Positions 34,965 to 42,709 of a stretch of DNA of 64,000 nucleotides are shown one piece after another. The translations under genes were made by a program, and so were the position numbers. Positions within the stretch are counted from its first letter, which is position 1. Every line of letters starts with the position of its first letter. This stretch comes from Epilithonimonas arachidiradicis (GTDB lineage: Bacteria > Bacteroidota > Bacteroidia > Flavobacteriales > Weeksellaceae): the NCBI RefSeq assembly GCF_003610695.1, contig NZ_RAQH01000001.1:620001-684000 (forward strand). The letters run 5' to 3'. The notes under the pieces were generated by a model that was not told the origin of the DNA, did not search any database, and saw nothing but the letters and a program-made list of their open reading frames with translations.

Positions 34965-36210
34965 ATTGCTGTTCGAGCTTTTCTACTTTGATATAATTCG
35001 CAAGATTAATAACTGCTGAGTCGTGTAATCTTACAAACGGATTCTTTTTGTTCCAAACATAACCTGCCAGAACTGCACAAATTTTTCTTTTAACATCAGG
35101 ATTTTCGGGTTGATGGAAAAATAATTCCTGAAGATTTCCCGTGTACCATTCCTTCACGTAGGTTGTGAAAACGTTCACGCCGTATAGAATATAATCCGAA
35201 TATTCTTTTTGCCAGTCAATCGTTTCACCGTTCAGTTGTCTTAAAGCTAATTTTGCAGCCAGCATTCCGGATTCTGTAGCGAAAGCCATTCCGGATGAGA
35301 AAACCGGATCCAGGAATTCTGACGCATTTCCAGTTAAAGCAAATCCGTCTCCAAACAAACTTTTTACAGAGCAGGAATAATCTTTCAAATGTCTCGGCTC
35401 AAAAATAAATTCAACATCACCAAAGCGCTTCACATAATAGTCAGAAAGGGAAATTGCTTTTCTTAATGCAGCTGCTGTGTCTCCGTTTTCGATTAAATTT
35501 TCAATGTATTCAGTTGGTCCAACAATTCCCAAACTTGTGTTGCCGTTTGAGAAAGGGATTACCCAAAGCCAGACTTCAGTTTCAATAATGTCAAAAGAAA
35601 TCAAAGTGCCTTCAACACCTTCTTCTCTATTAATATCGTCAACGTGAGAAAATATCGCTGAGTGTGGAGACAGTTTCGAAGGTTTTTCTAAATCTAAAAG
35701 TCTCGGTAAAACCCGTCCATAACCACTGGAATCAATAACAAATTTAGCGTGAATTTCCTTGGTTTCGCCGTCTTTATTCTTGACTGTTGTAATAGAATCA
35801 GTTCCGTTAAATTCTATTCCAACAACTTCGGTTTCGAATTCAAGATCGATTCCTTTTTTAATAACTTCCTGAGCTAAGGTATTGTCAAAATCGGCTCTCG
35901 GAACCTGCCAGGTCCAGTCCCAACCTTCTCCGAACTTGTTGCTGAAATCGAAAATACAAACTTCATCACCTCGCATAAAACGAGCGCCCAATTTCTTCTC
36001 AAATCCCATTTTGTCCAAGGCAGGAAACAGTCTAGCTTCTTCAAAATGATCCATCACGCGGGGAATCAAACTCTCGCCAACAACCAGTCTTGGGAATTTT
36101 GTTTTTTCAACAACTTTAACGTTGATGTTGTTATTTTTCAGATATGCAGAGGAAACACAACCCGAAGGTCCTGCGCCAATTACGAGAACATCAACAAATT
36201 CTTTACTCAT
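34963..36210 (-). CDS. Flavin-dependent halogenase-like FAD monooxygenase of the flexirubin locus
   Basis: The 415-residue protein begins MSKEFVDVLVIGAGPSGC with a Rossmann FAD site. It carries 'VVGESLIP' (44-50), a Lys in 'EKKLGARF' (Lys73) that aligns with the catalytic Lys of phenolic halogenases, and the halogenase motif WxWxIP as 'WLWVIP' (214-219). 'GFALTGNASEFLDP' near residue 300 is the second FAD motif. Natural flexirubins include chlorinated forms, so ring chlorination is possible; hydroxylation is the alternative. The start at 36210 is chosen because 76 extra codons upstream read through the divergent promoter and into the ammonia-lyase gene. Confidence 0.82.
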   Translation of the reverse strand: MSKEFVDVLVIGAGPSGCVSSAYLKNNNINVKVVEKTKFPRLVVGESLIPRVMDHFEEARLFPALDKMGFEKKLGARFMRGDEVCIFDFSNKFGEGWDWTWQVPRADFDNTLAQEVIKKGIDLEFETEVVGIEFNGTDSITTVKNKDGETKEIHAKFVIDSSGYGRVLPRLLDLEKPSKLSPHSAIFSHVDDINREEGVEGTLISFDIIETEVWLWVIPFSNGNTSLGIVGPTEYIENLIENGDTAAALRKAISLSDYYVKRFGDVEFIFEPRHLKDYSCSVKSLFGDGFALTGNASEFLDPVFSSGMAFATESGMLAAKLALRQLNGETIDWQKEYSDYILYGVNVFTTYVKEWYTGNLQELFFHQPENPDVKRKICAVLAGYVWNKKNPFVRLHDSAVINLANYIKVEKLEQQ

Positions 36211-36295
36211 TTGTTTAATAAAACTTTTATCTTTGCGCAAAATTAATGACAAATATTTAATTATATTCCAAATTTGTCTTTTATTCCTATAATTA
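36211..36295. promoter_or_regulatory. Divergent promoter region of the flexirubin locus
   Basis: On the plus strand TATCTTTG (36228-36235) and on the minus strand TAATTTTG (36245-36238) both fit the TAnnTTTG -7 box. They lie back to back in 85 bases between the FAD enzyme gene and the ammonia-lyase gene. No clean -33 boxes are seen at the usual 19-base spacing. Confidence 0.5.
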
Positions 36296-37831
36296 ATGAA
36301 AATTAGCAACCATTTAAGCATTCGGGATTTCCAAAGGGTGATTATTGAAAATGAAAATGTTGAGTTGGATGATTCACTTTTGCAAAGAGTTAATGCCAGT
36401 TTCCAATTTCTAAAAGAGTTTTCAAAGAACAAAGTCATTTATGGTGTCAATACTGGTTTTGGACCAATGGCACAGTTCAAAATCAACGATAGTGATACGC
36501 ATCAGCTTCAGTACAATTTGATAAGAAGCCATTCTTCAGGTATCGGAAATGCTTTGCCAGCGGATGAAGTTAAGGCTTGTATGTTGGCAAGACTGAATGT
36601 TTTGTCATTAGGACATTCCGGCGTTCACGATTCCGTTGTGAATTTGCTTAAAGAATTGATCAATAGAGATATTACACCCTTGATTTTCGAGCACGGCGGT
36701 GTTGGTGCAAGTGGTGATTTGGTTCAGTTGGCACACTTGGCTTTAGTTCTTATTGGTGAAGGTGAGGTTTTTTATAACGACGAAAGAAGATCAACAAAAG
36801 ATGTTTTTACTGAGCTAGGACTAGAACCGATAAAAGTCGAGATCCGTGAGGGTTTGGCTTTGATGAACGGAACTTCTGTGATGTCAGGAATCGGGATCGT
36901 AAATGCATATAAAGTCAATCAACTAACTGACATTTCTATTAAATTATCTTGTGCAATCAATGAACTGGTTCAGGCTTATGATGACCATTTTTCAGAATCT
37001 TTGAATGCGACTAAAAAACATCTCGGACAACAAAAGGTTGCAGAGAAAATGAGAGCTTATTTGTCTGATAGTCAATTGATAAGAAAAAGAGAAGACCACT
37101 TATATACAAGCTTTGAGGAGCAAGATAAAGTTTTCAAAGAAAAAGTTCAGGAATATTATTCATTAAGATGTGTTCCTCAGATCTTGGGGCCAGTTCTAGA
37201 TACATTGGAATACACAGAAAATGTACTTGAAAACGAGATCAATTCTGCTAATGATAATCCTATTATCAATGTTGAAGATCAACACGTTTATCACGGCGGT
37301 AATTTCCACGGGGATTATATTTCGTTGGAAATGGACAAGCTGAAAATCGTTGTTACAAAGTTGACAATGTTAGCAGAAAGACAATTGAACTATCTTTTGA
37401 ATTCTAAAATCAATGAAATCTTTCCTCCGTTTGTAAATTTGGGGAAATTAGGTTTCAACTTCGGGATGCAGGGTGTTCAGTTCACGGCAACTTCTACAAC
37501 GGCGGAAAGCCAGATGTTGTCGAATCCAATGTACGTTCATAGTATTCCTAACAATAATGATAATCAGGATATTGTAAGTATGGGAACCAATGCGGCAGTG
37601 ATCTGTAGAAAAGTGATAGAAAATGCTTTCGAAGTATTATCAATTGAGTTAATTACCATTGTTCAAGCTATTGAATATCTTGGTTTTCAAGACAGGATTT
37701 CATCTTCAACAAAAGAATTGTATGATGAGATTAGAAAAATAATTCCGGCTTTTTCTGATGATATGGTAATGTATCCATACTTGCAAAAAGTAAAAGAATA
37801 TCTGATGAAAACCGAAGCGTTACATCAATAA
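36296..37831 (+). CDS. Aromatic amino acid ammonia-lyase (tyrosine ammonia-lyase of the flexirubin pathway)
   Basis: The enzyme removes ammonia from tyrosine to give 4-coumarate, the starter of the flexirubin polyene. The 511-residue protein has the MIO-forming Ala-Ser-Gly at 138-140 in 'GGVGASGDLVQLAH', the catalytic Tyr49 in 'VIYGVNTGFGPM', and 'NSANDNPI' for the substrate carboxylate. The pocket motif 'NLIRSHSSG' (74-82) looks like that of histidine ammonia-lyases, as I recall also for the characterised Flavobacterium johnsoniae tyrosine enzyme. No hut genes are nearby, and the fab-type genes follow directly, so tyrosine is the better guess. Confidence 0.87.
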   Translation: MKISNHLSIRDFQRVIIENENVELDDSLLQRVNASFQFLKEFSKNKVIYGVNTGFGPMAQFKINDSDTHQLQYNLIRSHSSGIGNALPADEVKACMLARLNVLSLGHSGVHDSVVNLLKELINRDITPLIFEHGGVGASGDLVQLAHLALVLIGEGEVFYNDERRSTKDVFTELGLEPIKVEIREGLALMNGTSVMSGIGIVNAYKVNQLTDISIKLSCAINELVQAYDDHFSESLNATKKHLGQQKVAEKMRAYLSDSQLIRKREDHLYTSFEEQDKVFKEKVQEYYSLRCVPQILGPVLDTLEYTENVLENEINSANDNPIINVEDQHVYHGGNFHGDYISLEMDKLKIVVTKLTMLAERQLNYLLNSKINEIFPPFVNLGKLGFNFGMQGVQFTATSTTAESQMLSNPMYVHSIPNNNDNQDIVSMGTNAAVICRKVIENAFEVLSIELITIVQAIEYLGFQDRISSSTKELYDEIRKIIPAFSDDMVMYPYLQKVKEYLMKTEALHQ

Positions 37832-37851
37832 TCAAATAATAAAAGAAGATT

Positions 37852-38583
37852 ATGAAATGTGCAATTGTAACTGGAGGTTCCAGAGGAATTGGTAGAGCAA
37901 TCTGTTTGAAACTGGCAGAAGAAAAGAATTATCATATTTTGATCAATTACACTTCCAATCAGGCTGCTGCAGAGGAAACTCTACAAAGGGTTAAAGAATT
38001 GGGTTCTACTGGAGAAATTCTTAAATTTGATGTAGGAAATGCAGAAGAAGTACAATCGGTTCTTGGAAATTGGCAGGAAAAAAATCCGGATTCTGTAGTT
38101 GAAGTTATTGTCAATAATGCAGGAATCACAAGAGACGGGTTGTTTATGTGGATGAAACACGAGGACTGGAACAATGTTGTCAACACCAGTTTAAATGGGT
38201 TTTTCAATGTGACTAATTTCTTTATTCAGAAATTGTTGCGTAACAAATATGGCAGAATCATCAATATGGTTTCTGTTTCCGGAGTGAAGGGAACAGCAGG
38301 GCAAACCAATTATTCTGCAGCAAAAGCAGCGGTAATTGGTGCGACGAAAGCTTTGGCTCAAGAGATTGCTAAGAGAAATATTACAGTTAATGCCGTGGCG
38401 CCAGGCTTTATCAAAACCGATATGACTCAGGATTTTAATGAGAATGAATTGAAAGCAATGATTCCAGCTAACCGGTTTGGAGAAGCAGAAGAGGTGGCTG
38501 ATTTGGTAGCATTCTTAGCATCAAAAAAATCGTCTTACATCACTGGGGAAGTCATTAACATCAACGGAGGTATCTACTCATAA
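37852..38583 (+). CDS. 3-ketoacyl-ACP reductase of the polyene pathway
   Basis: This is a short-chain dehydrogenase of FabG type that reduces the 3-keto group after each elongation step, using NADPH. The 243-residue protein has 'TGGSRGIGRAI' (7-17), 'NNAGITRDGL' (88-97) and the catalytic Ser141/143, Tyr154 and Lys158 in 'NYSAAKAAV'. The fatty acid housekeeping copy should lie elsewhere; this one sits 21 bases after the ammonia-lyase gene. In aryl polyene clusters the matching gene is called apeQ. Confidence 0.92.
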   Translation: MKCAIVTGGSRGIGRAICLKLAEEKNYHILINYTSNQAAAEETLQRVKELGSTGEILKFDVGNAEEVQSVLGNWQEKNPDSVVEVIVNNAGITRDGLFMWMKHEDWNNVVNTSLNGFFNVTNFFIQKLLRNKYGRIINMVSVSGVKGTAGQTNYSAAKAAVIGATKALAQEIAKRNITVNAVAPGFIKTDMTQDFNENELKAMIPANRFGEAEEVADLVAFLASKKSSYITGEVININGGIYS

Positions 38584-38620
38584 AATAATGTAATCCGATT
38601 ACGTTATTAAAAATAAAAGA

Positions 38621-39841
38621 ATGGAAAATAGAGTTGTGATTACCGGAATGGGAATTTATTCCTGTATTGGGATTTCTTTGGAAGAGGTAAAGAAGTCACT
38701 CTATGAGGGTAAATCCGGAATTGTTCTGGATCAGGATAGAAAAGAGTTTGGATATAGATCAGGTTTGACAGGAAGTGTTCCGAAGCCGGATCTCAAAAGT
38801 CTTCTCAACAGGAGACAGCGTATCAGCATGGGCGAGGAAAGCGAATATGCTTATCTGGCAACCATCGATGCGTTGAAACAAGCTGGGATTGAGCAGGATT
38901 TTCTGGATGCTAATGAAGTAGGCATTCTTTATGGTAATGATAGCGTTTCTCAGGCAGTTGTCGAGGCGACTGATATTGTAAGAGAGAAAAAAGATACAAC
39001 ATTAATGGGTTCTGGTGCGATTTTCAAATCTATGAATTCCACCGTTACAATGAACCTCTCCACGATTTTTAAATTAAGAGGAATCAACCTGACCATCAGT
39101 GCAGCTTGTGCCAGTGGCTCGCATTCTTTAGGATTGGCTTATCTATTGATTAAGAACGGAATGCAAGATGTTGTGGTTTGTGGAGGAGCTCAGGAAACCA
39201 ACAAATATTCAATGGCGAGTTTTGACGGATTAGGCGTTTTTTCGGTAAGAGAAGATGAACCTGCAAAAGCCTCAAGACCATTTGATTCCGGAAGAGATGG
39301 ATTGATTCCGAGTGGCGGTGCAGCAACTTTGATTGTAGAAAGTCTGGAATCTGCGCAAAGACGAGGCGCAAACATCATTGCAGAAATTGTCGGTTACGGT
39401 TTCTCATCCAACGGCGGACATATCTCTACACCTAATGTGGACGGGCCAGCTTTGGCAATGGAAAGGTCTCTGAATCAAGCTGGATTAACAGCAAAAGATA
39501 TCGATTATATCAACGCTCACGCAACATCTACACCCTTAGGCGATGCGAACGAGGCCAAAGCGATTTATGAAATTTTCGGTAATGAAATTCCTGTAAGTTC
39601 TACCAAATCTATGACAGGTCACGAATGTTGGATGGCTGGTGCAAGTGAGATTATTTATTCAATTCTAATGATGCAGAATGATTTTATCGCTCCGAATATC
39701 AATCTCGAAAATCCGGACGATGACGCAAAAAAGATAAATTTGATCTCAGAAACAAAAAATCAAAAAATTGACGTATTTTTGTCGAATTCTTTTGGTTTTG
39801 GAGGAACCAATTCGTCACTAATTGTTAAAAAATTTGTTTAA
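38621..39841 (+). CDS. 3-oxoacyl-ACP synthase (KAS I/II type)
   Basis: It extends the acyl chain by two carbons from malonyl-ACP. The 406-residue protein has the full triad: Cys163 in 'SAACASGSHSL', His300 in 'INAHATSTPLGD' and His334 in 'SMTGHECWMAG'. It is one of three complete ketosynthases in this locus, and the only one in the rightward operon, next to the first ACP gene. Work on aryl polyenes suggests that one KAS acts with a second, inactive subunit; the partner is probably in the leftward operon. Confidence 0.92.
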   Translation: MENRVVITGMGIYSCIGISLEEVKKSLYEGKSGIVLDQDRKEFGYRSGLTGSVPKPDLKSLLNRRQRISMGEESEYAYLATIDALKQAGIEQDFLDANEVGILYGNDSVSQAVVEATDIVREKKDTTLMGSGAIFKSMNSTVTMNLSTIFKLRGINLTISAACASGSHSLGLAYLLIKNGMQDVVVCGGAQETNKYSMASFDGLGVFSVREDEPAKASRPFDSGRDGLIPSGGAATLIVESLESAQRRGANIIAEIVGYGFSSNGGHISTPNVDGPALAMERSLNQAGLTAKDIDYINAHATSTPLGDANEAKAIYEIFGNEIPVSSTKSMTGHECWMAGASEIIYSILMMQNDFIAPNINLENPDDDAKKINLISETKNQKIDVFLSNSFGFGGTNSSLIVKKFV

Positions 39842-39848
39842 AAACACT

Positions 39849-40103
39849 ATGGAAAGAGAAAAAATTGTTACGGTTGTTAATGATTTTCTTGTCAATGAGT
39901 TTGAGGTCGATCGCGATGATATCGTTAACGATGCCAATTTTAAGGAAACACTGGGCTTAGACAGTCTGGATTATATCGATATGGTTGTTGTAATTGAGTC
40001 TAATTTTGGTGTGAAATTAGGCGAAGCCGACTTCAAAAAAGTTGTTACTTTCGATGATTTTTATGATACAATAGAAACCAAAATTTCTGAAAAAGTAGCA
40101 TAA
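39849..40103 (+). CDS. Acyl carrier protein 1 of the flexirubin locus
   Basis: The 84-residue ACP has the phosphopantetheine site Ser39 in 'LGLDSLDYIDMV'. It is acidic and four-helical. The ATG at 39849 is chosen because an in-frame start at 39822 would overlap the ketosynthase gene and lengthen the N-terminus of a family that normally has about 80 residues. It carries the growing polyene, while a second ACP is at 50890-51147. Confidence 0.93.
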   Translation: MEREKIVTVVNDFLVNEFEVDRDDIVNDANFKETLGLDSLDYIDMVVVIESNFGVKLGEADFKKVVTFDDFYDTIETKISEKVA

Positions 40104-40157
40104 TTAATAAATTCAACGATATACCAATATTTAGGATAAATTGGTAAACATCATTAT

Positions 40158-41042
40158 ATGAACAAGTGGAAAGGTAAATCCAAAGGAACGATACTCGGTT
40201 ACAGGATTTTCGTTTGGAGCATCAAGAATCTTGGCGTCCGTAGTTCATATTTTGTGTTGTATTTTGTAGCCACTTATTACTTCTTGTTTCTTAAGAAGAG
40301 CAACCAATACATTTCTTATTATTTCACAAAAAGATTAGGTTATAGTTTTTGGAAATCGAAGTTGTCGGTTTTCAAAAGCTACTTTGTTTTTGGAAAAGTT
40401 TTGATTGACAAAACGGCCATTTCAGTAGGTTTACGAAACCGATTTACTTATGAATTTGACGGAATAGAAAATCTCAAAAACCTTCTTAACGAAAAAAAGG
40501 GAGGCGTTTTGATTAGTGCACATATCGGTAATTTTGAGATTGCAGAACACTTTTTTGCAGATATCGATTTTGATGCGCAGATTAATTTAGTTACTACAGA
40601 TCAGGAAGTTACCATCATAAAAGAATACTTGGATAGCGTTGCAATTAAAAAAAGCAATATCAAATTCATCAATGTCAAAGACGATATGTCGCACATTTTC
40701 GACATCAATCAGGCTTTGTCAAACAACGAATTGATTTGTTTCACGGGCGATCGCTATTTCGAAGGTTCCAAATTTCTTGAAGCAGAATTGCTAGGTAAAA
40801 CCGCCAAATTTCCCACCGGACCATTTCTCATTGCATCCAGACTGGGTGTTCCCGTTGTTTATGTTTATGTGATGAAGGAAAAAAATCTTCATTATCACTT
40901 GTACGCAAGAGTGGCTCAGAACATCAAAAACCGCGATTCTCAGGGCTTGCTCAATTCATATGTTCAAAATCTGGAAACGATGCTCAAAAAATATCCGCTC
41001 CAGTGGTTCAATTACTTTGACTTTTGGGACGATATTGATTAA
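40158..41042 (+). CDS. Lipid A-type acyltransferase (LpxL/HtrB family)
   Basis: The 294-residue protein has an N-terminal membrane helix ('YFVLYFVATYYFLFL') and the acyltransferase motif 'ISAHIGNFEIAEHFF' with His and Glu, followed by 'CFTGDRYFEGSKFL' and 'FPTGPFLIASRLGVPVV'. The LpxL family transfers acyl chains from ACP to a hydroxyl group at the inner membrane. Here it could transfer the aryl-polyene acyl chain from ACP to an acceptor such as the dialkylresorcinol. The exact acceptor cannot be read from the sequence. It is followed by an intergenic repeat. Confidence 0.85.
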   Translation: MNKWKGKSKGTILGYRIFVWSIKNLGVRSSYFVLYFVATYYFLFLKKSNQYISYYFTKRLGYSFWKSKLSVFKSYFVFGKVLIDKTAISVGLRNRFTYEFDGIENLKNLLNEKKGGVLISAHIGNFEIAEHFFADIDFDAQINLVTTDQEVTIIKEYLDSVAIKKSNIKFINVKDDMSHIFDINQALSNNELICFTGDRYFEGSKFLEAELLGKTAKFPTGPFLIASRLGVPVVYVYVMKEKNLHYHLYARVAQNIKNRDSQGLLNSYVQNLETMLKKYPLQWFNYFDFWDDID

Positions 41043-41058
41043 TTTTCAATATTTTTAT

Positions 41059-41152
41059 GGCAGCTTAATCCGCCTTCCGCTCCCAATCTTTTTATTTTTT
41101 AGCAAAAAAACAAAAAGGATTTCCGCTCAAGTCGGGCTGCGCGCGATTCAAC
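41059..41152 (+). repeat. Intergenic repeat, copy 1 (left boundary of a two-gene cassette)
   Basis: This 94-bp element starts GGCAGCTTAATCCGCC and ends near CAAGTCGGGCTGC plus GATTCAAC. It is found in inverted orientation at 44407-44519. Parts such as CGCCTTCC, CTCCCAATCTTTTT and AAGGATTTCCG are the same in both copies, while a middle stretch differs. It could also end transcription of the preceding gene. Confidence 0.75.
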
Positions 41153-41182
41153 GCTAAAAATTAATAACCAGAAAAAGCTAAA

Positions 41183-42709
41183 TTGGAAAAAGAATACGAC
41201 ATATTGGTTATCGGAAGCGGTTTAGGAGGTCTTGTTTCGGCGCTTATTTTGGCGAAAGAAGGTCTGAAAGTGTGCGTGTTGGAAAAGAATAATCAATACG
41301 GAGGTAACTTGCAGACTTTTTCCAGAGACAAACTCATTTTTGATACAGGTGTTCATTATTTAGGCGGATTGTCACAAGGTCAAAACCTTAATCAATATTT
41401 CACTTATCTTGGAATAATGGAAGGGCTGAGTCTGAAAAAATTAGACGAAAATGGCTTTGATAAAATCACTTTTGATAATGACGATTTAGAGTATCCACAC
41501 TCTCAAGATTATGACAATTTCGTGGAGCAACTTTCCAAATTTTTCCCTGAAGAAAAAGAAAATATCATCAAGTATTGTGATGGAATTCAGGAAGTTTGCG
41601 CTCAATTTCCACGTTACAGCCTTTACAGAAAAGAAAAGTATAGTGACGAAATTCTTTACACTAATGCTAAAGATTTTATAGATTCTGTCACTTCAAACGA
41701 AAAGTTGAGAGCTGTTTTGGCAGGTTCTAATTTTCTATATGCAGGAGTTGGAGAGAAAACGCCTTTGTATGTTCACGCACTCACGGTCAATTCTTATATC
41801 GAAAGTGCTTTCAAATGCATCAATGGCGGAAGTCAGATCACAAAATTATTAATCAGAGAACTCAGAAAACACGGTGCTGAAGTTTATAGACATTCTGAAG
41901 TTTGCCAATTTATTTATAACGAAGAAAATCATCTGAAAGCTGTTGAAACCAAATGTAGGAAACGATTCTTCGCAAAACAGTTTATTTCTAATATCGACAT
42001 ACGAAGAACTGTCGAGCTTATTGGAGAAGATAAGCTGAAAAAATCTTACCTCAATCGTGTCAATGATTTGGAACCGGTTGTGTCTTGTTTTTCGGTTTAT
42101 ATTAAATTGAAAGATAATTCATTACCTTATTTCAATTGCAACTTTTATAATTATTCTTCCATAGAAAAAGTCTGGAATGCCAGTTCTCCATCAACTAAAA
42201 ATTGGCCGGAATGGTATATGCTTTCCGCCACACAATCCAAGCATAATCCAGATTTTGCCGAAAGTCTTACTGCTCTTGCTTATATGAATTTTGATGAGGT
42301 TAAAGAATGGGAAAAAACACAAAATACCTTTGCTGAAAGCGAAGATAGAGGTAAAGCATACGAAGAATTTAAAAGTGAAAAAGCTAAAATTCTGATTCAG
42401 AAAATGGCAGAAAAGCATCCTTATATTTTAGATTCGGTAGAAGAGATTTATACTTCAAGTCCATTATCATATCGTGATTATATCGGCTGTTACGAAGGCG
42501 GAATCTACGGTTATGTAAAAGATTCTCACAATCCGTTGAAAACCGTTTTCTCTGCCAAAACAAAAATTCCGAATCTTCTATTGACAGGTCAAACCGTTAA
42601 TATGCACGGCATTTTGGGCGTAACCATTGGCGCATTTGTAACTTGTTCGGAGATTATTGGGAAAGAAGTTTTAGACGAACGTTTGATGCAAGCTCTAAAT
42701 AAGAATTGA
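41183..42709 (+). CDS. CrtI-like FAD-dependent oxidoreductase (phytoene desaturase / carotenoid isomerase family)
   Basis: The 508-residue protein begins with a dinucleotide-binding motif 'ILVIGSGLGGLVSALILA' within the first 25 residues and ends with 'LTGQTVNMHGILGVTIGAF', the FAD contact of CrtI/CrtISO enzymes. In carotenoid paths such enzymes desaturate or isomerise polyenes; here the polyene is an aryl polyene acid, so a saturation or isomer adjustment is likely. The start is TTG at 41183, since GxGxxG follows directly and no ATG exists. Its stop overlaps the ATG of the next gene by one base. Confidence 0.87.
   Translation: MEKEYDILVIGSGLGGLVSALILAKEGLKVCVLEKNNQYGGNLQTFSRDKLIFDTGVHYLGGLSQGQNLNQYFTYLGIMEGLSLKKLDENGFDKITFDNDDLEYPHSQDYDNFVEQLSKFFPEEKENIIKYCDGIQEVCAQFPRYSLYRKEKYSDEILYTNAKDFIDSVTSNEKLRAVLAGSNFLYAGVGEKTPLYVHALTVNSYIESAFKCINGGSQITKLLIRELRKHGAEVYRHSEVCQFIYNEENHLKAVETKCRKRFFAKQFISNIDIRRTVELIGEDKLKKSYLNRVNDLEPVVSCFSVYIKLKDNSLPYFNCNFYNYSSIEKVWNASSPSTKNWPEWYMLSATQSKHNPDFAESLTALAYMNFDEVKEWEKTQNTFAESEDRGKAYEEFKSEKAKILIQKMAEKHPYILDSVEEIYTSSPLSYRDYIGCYEGGIYGYVKDSHNPLKTVFSAKTKIPNLLLTGQTVNMHGILGVTIGAFVTCSEIIGKEVLDERLMQALNKN

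Noticed and set aside
36211-36438. 76-codon N-terminal extension of the halogenase-like gene
   Set aside because: It reads through the divergent promoter and into the ammonia-lyase coding region; FAD enzymes of this family begin shortly before GxGxxG.
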